From Bacteroidales bacterium (lineage in GTDB: Bacteria; Bacteroidota; Bacteroidia; Bacteroidales; UBA7960), in assembly GCA_003550725.1 (NCBI GenBank), contig PUKZ01000095.1:62001-126000 (forward strand): a DNA stretch of 64,000 nucleotides, read 5' to 3'. Numbering within the stretch: position 1 is the first letter of the stretch; every line of letters begins with the position of its first letter. A program made the translations under genes and the position numbers. Of this stretch, positions 58,452-64,000 are shown piece by piece. The notes under the pieces are model-generated. The model made no database searches, was not told the DNA's origin, and was given only the letters and a program-made list of their open reading frames with translations.

Positions 58452-58480
58452 AGACTAATATTTACATAAAAACAACCCAA

Positions 58481-59854
58481 TCAGAATAATTCATCCTTAA
58501 TTTGTTTTACCAGTTTATCAACAGAGTTTTCTATAGCTTTTTGTTTGGCTTTAATGAAACTGAGATCAGCACCGGAAATATTTCTTACTGAAAAACTCAT
58601 CAATTCAACATTTTCTTCATCAATAAAATAAACGGTCGCATCACAAAAAGCCGTGTGAATATTTTGTATTACTGTGCCTCTTCGCAGATTTGCATCAAGC
58701 TTGAGAAAATAATTACAACTATGAATATCATCTGTAAATTCAAACCCTTTACGGGATAATGAGCTTGTTATTGTTCCTCGAGAGGAATTCTTTATGATTT
58801 CGTTATACTCTCCCCGTTCAGTATAATCAAGACACACAGTAACAGGCCTAAGGTCTATTTCAAGTCTGGCCTCAGGCAAACTAATGTTGCTTATCATTTC
58901 CGCAACAGCTTCCTCTTTAGCCATATTTCCCGCAATTGATTCCGGGTCGGGTTTAACCTTAATGACCTGAGAAGAAAGCGGCGAATTAATCTTTGTTAAT
59001 GACAAGTTTGTAGTTCCATCATCACCTGTAATAATACTTTCGGAAAGCTCTCCACTGCCACGTAAAAAGTATACTGCCAGGGGCATTCCTGGCACAGCTT
59101 TGAAAGAATCACCCGTTAAGTAATCTGATCTAACCTTTATTTCAACCGGCTTCAATAAACCACCTAAAAACATCCCAACTGTCTTGGAAGGAATAAATTC
59201 AATTTTCAAATTACCTGTTATATTCTGTATTTCACCCCAAATATGATTTTCTAAAAATACCTCTTGTTCATTTATTGTTGATTCTAAACCATAACCAATA
59301 AAATCACCAATGTTATTGTACGCCTGAAAATAATAAAACAGGGCATGACGCTGATTACCTTTTTGCCTTTCTTTATCAGCATCATGAATCAAATCAGTCG
59401 CTATACGCGTGGCAATATTAATTTTTTCTTCCTTTTGACGACGATAAAGATCTCTGCAAAGACGATAATAAACCCAGTAATGATGATCTCCTTCCCAGGA
59501 ATCAACTAATTCATAACCTTCCAAATCCTGCTTTGCAAAGCTGCTTATCCTTTCTTCAAAGGTATGGCTGAAAAATTGGTTTTCTTCTCTTATATGACTT
59601 TCCGATTCGCTAACTATCTGAACTGTTATTGATGCAGCTATCTCCGCAAGTGCAGCGTCGCGAGCTTTTGAAATATGCTCGGCAGAACCCGGGGTAATAG
59701 GAGCTGAAGCTATCCCTATAAAATATTGAGGATCTATAGGATACCTTTGTACCCATTGTGGTGGTAAAGTATCTTCAAAATCATCAGACACTTTTTGGGT
59801 CGTACCGCATGATAACAATACCACGCAGCAAATAGCCGCAAATATAAACCGCAT
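58481..59854 (-). CDS. LPP20-like lipoprotein
   Basis: 457 residues. Lipoprotein leader ending in LLSC (Cys16). Residues ~30-160 match the LPP20 domain first described in Helicobacter (LPPQWVQRYPIDPQYFIGIA, ARDAALAEIAASITVQIVSE, DHHYWVYYRLCRDLYRRQKE). The remaining ~290 residues include a segment with an LDANLRRGTVIQNI stretch and end in a Lys-rich helix. Function unknown; in several Bacteroidota such proteins occur with CsgG-like and LpoB-like lipoproteins, as here. Confidence 0.85.
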   Translation of the reverse strand: MRFIFAAICCVVLLSCGTTQKVSDDFEDTLPPQWVQRYPIDPQYFIGIASAPITPGSAEHISKARDAALAEIAASITVQIVSESESHIREENQFFSHTFEERISSFAKQDLEGYELVDSWEGDHHYWVYYRLCRDLYRRQKEEKINIATRIATDLIHDADKERQKGNQRHALFYYFQAYNNIGDFIGYGLESTINEQEVFLENHIWGEIQNITGNLKIEFIPSKTVGMFLGGLLKPVEIKVRSDYLTGDSFKAVPGMPLAVYFLRGSGELSESIITGDDGTTNLSLTKINSPLSSQVIKVKPDPESIAGNMAKEEAVAEMISNISLPEARLEIDLRPVTVCLDYTERGEYNEIIKNSSRGTITSSLSRKGFEFTDDIHSCNYFLKLDANLRRGTVIQNIHTAFCDATVYFIDEENVELMSFSVRNISGADLSFIKAKQKAIENSVDKLVKQIKDELF

Positions 59855-60114
59855 AATTTAAATATTTTTAATCTGTTAATAATTTGCTCAAAATTAAATA
59901 AAACCAATATAAGAACCCCGGAAAATATATTTTTAGGGAAAACTTACAATCTTTGGCCATTTGTTTTTAAGAACAAAAATTACCAATTAAGCCTATATTA
60001 AGAATTTTATAATTACTTCTATGAGCAAAAGTAATGGAAATTTAAAATCGTTTTAACCTTTCTTTCTTATTATTATAAAAGCTTATTGATTATGACAGTA
60101 ATTGTGTCAATATT

Positions 60115-60822
60115 TTACTGAGCATTTAACGAAAAATAATCTTCTATTTCCTGCAATTTGTTTTCAACATCGGTAATATCTTTAATAATATATCCTTTTT
60201 CAAGAAGTATAATACGAGAACATATGCTGCCAATATGATTAAGGTTATGACTTGAAATTACCATAGTTGTTTTTTGCTTAACATTTATTTCTTTCAATCT
60301 ATTTCTAATCCTTATCTGTGATGTAGGATCAAGAAAATTAAAGGGTTCATCCAACAATAACAAGTTAGGTTCAACGATCAACGCTGCAATAATACCTGTT
60401 TTCTGTTTATTACCGGTAGAAAGCTGGCGGATATATTTTTTTTGATTTAATATTTCGTTGCTCAAAAATGATTTATAAGATTTCAACCTTTCATCTATAT
60501 CAGACTTATTCAATCCATAAAGCTCACCTGAAAAATAAAAATATTCTTCAGGTGTCATGAAGTCTATCAAAAACCCTTCATCAAGATAACTTCCGGTAAA
60601 TGACTTCCAGTTTTCGCCCTGACTGACATTTTCTCCCTCTATAAGTACTTCTCCTTTTGTTGGTTGAAGTAAATCTAAAACAAGGCGTAAAAAAGTAGTT
60701 TTTCCGGCACCGTTGTTACCAACTATGCCCACAAGTTCACCCCCGGAGATATTTAACTCAGTAATATCAAGTGCTTTGTTCTTATCGTAATATTTTTGAA
60801 GGTTTTTTACCGTTACAGCCAT
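60115..60822 (-). CDS. ABC transporter ATP-binding protein
   Basis: 235 residues, one nucleotide-binding domain. Walker A is IVGNNGAGKTT with Lys41. The signature reads QLSTGNKQK, a common variant of LSGGQ. Walker B with the catalytic Glu is LLLLDEPFNFLDP, and the switch His is in VISSHNLNHIG. The DUF5687 membrane protein downstream of the same strand (61026-62516) is the expected permease partner; its gene lies upstream in transcription order, separated by 203 bp that hold a dispersed repeat. Substrate unknown. Confidence 0.93.
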   Translation of the reverse strand: MAVTVKNLQKYYDKNKALDITELNISGGELVGIVGNNGAGKTTFLRLVLDLLQPTKGEVLIEGENVSQGENWKSFTGSYLDEGFLIDFMTPEEYFYFSGELYGLNKSDIDERLKSYKSFLSNEILNQKKYIRQLSTGNKQKTGIIAALIVEPNLLLLDEPFNFLDPTSQIRIRNRLKEINVKQKTTMVISSHNLNHIGSICSRIILLEKGYIIKDITDVENKLQEIEDYFSLNAQ

Positions 60823-60849
60823 TTGTATAAAATATATTTAAAGTTCTAA

Positions 60850-60975
60850 TATCTAGTTTTTAGTGACAGGTATTCCCGAAAAATCTGGATTTCGCTGCCG
60901 TTCAAAGGATAACTGGTGACGGGTCTAATTTAATTCACTCACAACTTGTCAATCGATACTGGTCACCTATCTGTG
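60850..60975. repeat. Dispersed intergenic repeat, copy B
   Basis: Diverged counterpart of 14130-14290, with the blocks TTTTTAGT, GACAGGTA, GAAAAATC, TGCCG, TCAA, ATAAC, CGGGT and TTAATT in the same order and spacing, then ACTCACAACT. It also contains an inverted pair GGTGAC (60915-60920) and GTCACC (60962-60967). Non-coding, between the ABC ATPase and DUF5687 genes. Confidence 0.55.
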
Positions 60976-61025
60976 TATTGGAACTTGTAATTTTAAATAA
61001 TTTATTTTAAATTTTCGCATAATTT

Positions 61026-62516
61026 TTAATTATGCCTGAAAGTTTCCAGTTTAATATGTCTGCGTTTATAGAAATTGTTTGTTATTTTTTTAATCCATAG
61101 AGGATGCAAAACCCAAAAAATTATGCCAGTAATCAATAAAGTCCAAAATGTTCCGTTTTCCAGAGGAATTATATGCCCGATAATTATAAAAGGTATTATT
61201 GAAAATAAAACAAGCAATATCATCAAAAACTGGTTTCCGCTTATACCCTCGAAATTAAAAAAAGCTTTCGCATCAGGGTTAATACGAGTGGAATTATTAA
61301 CACCTGTATACATCATTATACAAAAAGCCACTCCGGTAGTATATAACATAATCGACAAATAAACAAGAACAAATAACGGATTTATAAAAATAATAATGGG
61401 CAAAAGAATCAAACACTGTATAAAAGCCATCAGACTATAAAAGTAAAATTTTGCCCTGAAAAATTCATAAAAACAAATCTTCCTTGAAGCCAAAAAATCA
61501 AAAAACCTGCTTTCCCATGACAAAAAGTACTGCAGGTGAAAAAAGCCATAAGACCCTACAAATAATATCAATAAAGCAAGCATATGTATTATATTTTCCT
61601 CTGAATACCACCAAAAAATAAAAACCAATACAGGAAAAATAAGCGGCCATTGATATAAATTATTTTTTGCCCTTTTGTTACGATTGATAAGTTTCCACTC
61701 TATATCCCAGTATTTTCCGTAAACAGGCACTTTGTCAAAGACTCTTTCAATAAAAGTGTTTTTGTTTTTTTTCAGTATTTTTTGTCCCTGCCCTGATTCT
61801 ATTAAAAAATAAAAGCCTTTCTTTAGATTTAATTTTGCCTTCGCTTGCAAAAAAATAATCAAAATAATAAAAAATACAAAAGTGCTGATTTTACCTTCCA
61901 TAAAACTATTGCCAAGCCATAATGAAGCCCGGAAAAAATATTCGCTGTAAAACCAGCCGGTTAAAGCAAATAAAATAATCAATAAAATCAAAATAAGTTT
62001 AAGATAATAATTGTTTGCCTGAGAACTTTTGAGCAAAATTGTTAATGAATGGTTTAATCCTGATAACAATAATATTCCGGTAATTGTAAATATAAAAGCA
62101 TCAAGAGAATAATTAGGTAAAATTGTAAATCCGAAAAAGGGCACAAAAAAGACCAAAAGATAAAAATTGAAAATATTAAACCATGCCTTTATAATGAAAA
62201 AATTTGCAAGCCGGTTTTTTGATATAGGGAGGTGAAAGTAGGGTAATATATTTTTTGATGGTATCTTTTGCACGAATGACCTTGTAAGTAGATCGGCAAG
62301 CATTATAAAAACCAATGTACTAAAAATTATATTATGGGGTTTTTGTTCAGGTATATTTTCATAAAGTATTCGCGGCAAGGCCATACCTATCGTTAAAATG
62401 TAAAACAGCAAGGTAAACACAACAAACCCTATTAATAATTTTACATACAGGCTTTTTTCAAAAAAATGCGACCTGCGGTAGGCTAAGAATGAGTGTTTTA
62501 GAAGTTTAAGAAACAT
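61026..62516 (-). CDS. DUF5687 family ABC-type membrane protein
   Basis: 496 residues with about ten to twelve hydrophobic helices and short basic loops. It begins MFLKLLKHSFLAYRRSHFFE and has RNKRAKNNLYQWPLIFPVLV in the middle, matching DUF5687. This family is regularly paired with a single ABC ATPase in Bacteroidota and is presumed to be the permease. It lies upstream of the ATPase gene at 60115-60822. No substrate is known, and export of a lipid, bacteriocin or antibiotic would be a guess. Confidence 0.85.
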   Translation of the reverse strand: MFLKLLKHSFLAYRRSHFFEKSLYVKLLIGFVVFTLLFYILTIGMALPRILYENIPEQKPHNIIFSTLVFIMLADLLTRSFVQKIPSKNILPYFHLPISKNRLANFFIIKAWFNIFNFYLLVFFVPFFGFTILPNYSLDAFIFTITGILLLSGLNHSLTILLKSSQANNYYLKLILILLIILFALTGWFYSEYFFRASLWLGNSFMEGKISTFVFFIILIIFLQAKAKLNLKKGFYFLIESGQGQKILKKNKNTFIERVFDKVPVYGKYWDIEWKLINRNKRAKNNLYQWPLIFPVLVFIFWWYSEENIIHMLALLILFVGSYGFFHLQYFLSWESRFFDFLASRKICFYEFFRAKFYFYSLMAFIQCLILLPIIIFINPLFVLVYLSIMLYTTGVAFCIMMYTGVNNSTRINPDAKAFFNFEGISGNQFLMILLVLFSIIPFIIIGHIIPLENGTFWTLLITGIIFWVLHPLWIKKITNNFYKRRHIKLETFRHN

Positions 62517-62622
62517 CCCCTGTATATTTTAAGAGCAAATTTAATGTGATTTTATTTAACATCAAGCAAGTTTTGATATTTAAATAAAGCATTTAATAAT
62601 TATGAATGATATGAATTTGTGG

Positions 62623-64000
62623 TTATTCGGGCAGGTAAAAAGATATTTCCTCTATAGATTCATTGCCTAGCATATCCGTTGCTCTTACAATTACGTTGTT
62701 TAATTTTCCTTTTTCAAAACCTTTTATGGGCTTAGAATACCTTTGTTCATTGTTATCATTAATAGTGTAAAATATATTTTTTGCACCGGTTTTTTCATCA
62801 GTAGCTGAAAGATACAGTTTAACATGCGCTGGATAAACTTTATAAACTTCTTTATTTTTATAAACAGTATCGTATGACTGTATACTGAATTTGTGGGATA
62901 TTTCCGGCCCCTGCATATCAATAAAAAAGGCAAAATTGTCCATATTTGAATTTTCAACATTATCAAAAGCCATATAACTGATTTCATTATAACCCGGCTT
63001 GTTTATAGAAAACGGCTTTTCGAAAAGTTGTTGGTAATCCTGATTAATTCTGTATTTAATCCTGTTAACTCCGGATTTATAATCTTTCGCATTCAACTGA
63101 ATTTTTGATAAATCATTTATAAAAAGTGTGTCTCTAAGATATATATAAGGCCCTTTAATTTCATAACTTATTTTGGGTGGATCAAGGTCAACATAAGGCA
63201 TATAAGACTCATCATCAAGAAATGCACGACTTTTACTTTTATTATTTACTTTATCAACAGCATATGTTTTTATGTTTATTTCACCCGAATAATCAGACAG
63301 AAATACCGGACGCTCATAAAGTTCGTATTCCTTGTCATTAATAGAGTAATAAATCCCTTTAACTCCGGCTTTATTGTCAACTGCATTAATTCGTAATTGT
63401 GACCTTCCTGATGAGTACTCTTTTCCCCCTGCCACAAAACTGTCGCCTATTATCTCTTCTATAATGATAGGCGGGGTTTTATCTACAAAAAATTTAAAAA
63501 ATCGCTTCTCCTCCACATTACCTATCTTGTCTTCTGCATAATAGCTAATTTTATGATAACCTTCAGGTAAATGGCTTACTGAAATATCTTGTGAATACAC
63601 GCTTAGTGGCTCATCATTAATAGAGTAATATATGCTCTCTATCCCTGTTTTATCATTGGCATCAAGGCTGATCTTCGAGCGGGGAGAAATAATGTTCTCA
63701 TGCCTGTCGCCAATAATTTCTAATTGTGATTCGGGAGCAGTGTAATCTATTACAATTTTGACATCTTGTGGTTGCTCAATATTTCCGACATTATCAACAG
63801 CAAAAAACCTTATATCATAACTCCCTTCTTTTTTTAGATTTATATGATTATCGAATATTTTATAACTCTTCCCGTTAATTGAATAATAAATTTTATTAAC
63901 ACCCGAATATTTATCATCACTTTCAAGGAAAAAACTAAAGTCTTTTCCACCATATATAGTGTCTTGTCGAATAAAAATACTTGAATCAGTATGCCATTGA
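62623..64000 (-). CDS. OmpL47-type repeat protein, 5' end outside the window
   Basis: At least 459 residues; the frame is open to the last base, and the GTG at 63600 is internal, not a start. It consists of about five ~85-residue Ig-like units, each with a GV..IYYSIND signature (KIYYSINGKSYK, ESIYYSINDEPL, KGIYYSINDKEYE, NRIKYRINQDYQ, KNIFYTINDNNE). A YYAEDKIGNVEEK-type second strand and a D..PP linker recur in each unit. The pattern matches OmpL47-type beta domains, found in surface and secreted proteins. The chain ends right after the last unit without a T9SS sorting domain. The N-terminus and function cannot be seen. Confidence 0.85.
   Translation of the reverse strand, partial: QWHTDSSIFIRQDTIYGGKDFSFFLESDDKYSGVNKIYYSINGKSYKIFDNHINLKKEGSYDIRFFAVDNVGNIEQPQDVKIVIDYTAPESQLEIIGDRHENIISPRSKISLDANDKTGIESIYYSINDEPLSVYSQDISVSHLPEGYHKISYYAEDKIGNVEEKRFFKFFVDKTPPIIIEEIIGDSFVAGGKEYSSGRSQLRINAVDNKAGVKGIYYSINDKEYELYERPVFLSDYSGEINIKTYAVDKVNNKSKSRAFLDDESYMPYVDLDPPKISYEIKGPYIYLRDTLFINDLSKIQLNAKDYKSGVNRIKYRINQDYQQLFEKPFSINKPGYNEISYMAFDNVENSNMDNFAFFIDMQGPEISHKFSIQSYDTVYKNKEVYKVYPAHVKLYLSATDEKTGAKNIFYTINDNNEQRYSKPIKGFEKGKLNNVIVRATDMLGNESIEEISFYLPE

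Overview
The window reads as chromosomal core DNA from a Bacteroidota bacterium, most likely of the Bacteroidales/Marinilabiliales type. Supporting signs are the AT-rich composition and several gene neighbourhoods typical of the phylum (DUF4271-hemD-rnpA-yidD-ctpA; coaX-OMP-TPR-lptC-CNNM-ppiD; DUF4783-nadC; ABC ATPase-DUF5687). There are also three proteins with type IX secretion (T9SS) C-terminal domains, and promoters of the Bacteroidota form TTG-N(19-22)-TAnnTTTG. The genus cannot be named from sequence alone. No plasmid, prophage, IS transposase, CRISPR array or defence locus was found.

Layout. 1-3.4 kb: a 5'-truncated Xaa-Pro aminopeptidase and a T9SS cell-surface protein, closed by a bidirectional terminator. 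3.4-8 kb (minus): nadB with a gamma carbonic anhydrase, and a K+-dependent membrane pyrophosphatase. 8.3-10.1 kb (plus): a bifunctional nuclease and thyA. 10.1-18.4 kb (minus): an envelope-biogenesis run of coaX, outer-membrane barrel, TPR lipoprotein, lptC, CNNM/CBS protein and ppiD. A tRNA-Phe gene sits at 18.6 kb. 18.9-23.6 kb (minus): DUF4271, hemD, rnpA, yidD and ctpA. 23.7-31.9 kb (plus): pta-ackA, DUF4294, DUF4783-nadC, an SLC13 permease and an MscS channel. 31.9-47.8 kb (minus): glycosyltransferase, YfhO, DUF4834, rpmH (L34, too short for most ORF callers), MltF, an ankyrin protein, gltX, GH3, lysS and a T9SS beta-propeller protein. 48.2-51.1 kb (plus): a secreted M14 carboxypeptidase. 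51.2-55.5 kb (minus): HemW, a Wzi-family barrel and a DMT permease. 55.9-58.5 kb (plus): a TlpA-like lipoprotein and a CsgG-like lipoprotein. 58.5-64 kb (minus): an LPP20-like lipoprotein, an ABC ATPase with a DUF5687 permease, and an OmpL47-repeat protein that runs off the window.

The genes suggest acetate-producing substrate-level phosphorylation (pta-ackA) beside a PPi-driven ion pump, de novo NAD synthesis (nadB and nadC), haem-pathway enzymes, and a large investment in the outer membrane and secreted proteins. The less ordinary observations are an enlarged RnpA, two diverged copies of a non-coding dispersed repeat, a nested-palindrome element upstream of the TlpA gene, a recurring TAACTTTG box upstream of housekeeping genes, and a module shared by two T9SS proteins. 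I did not find convincing evidence of a wholly new system.
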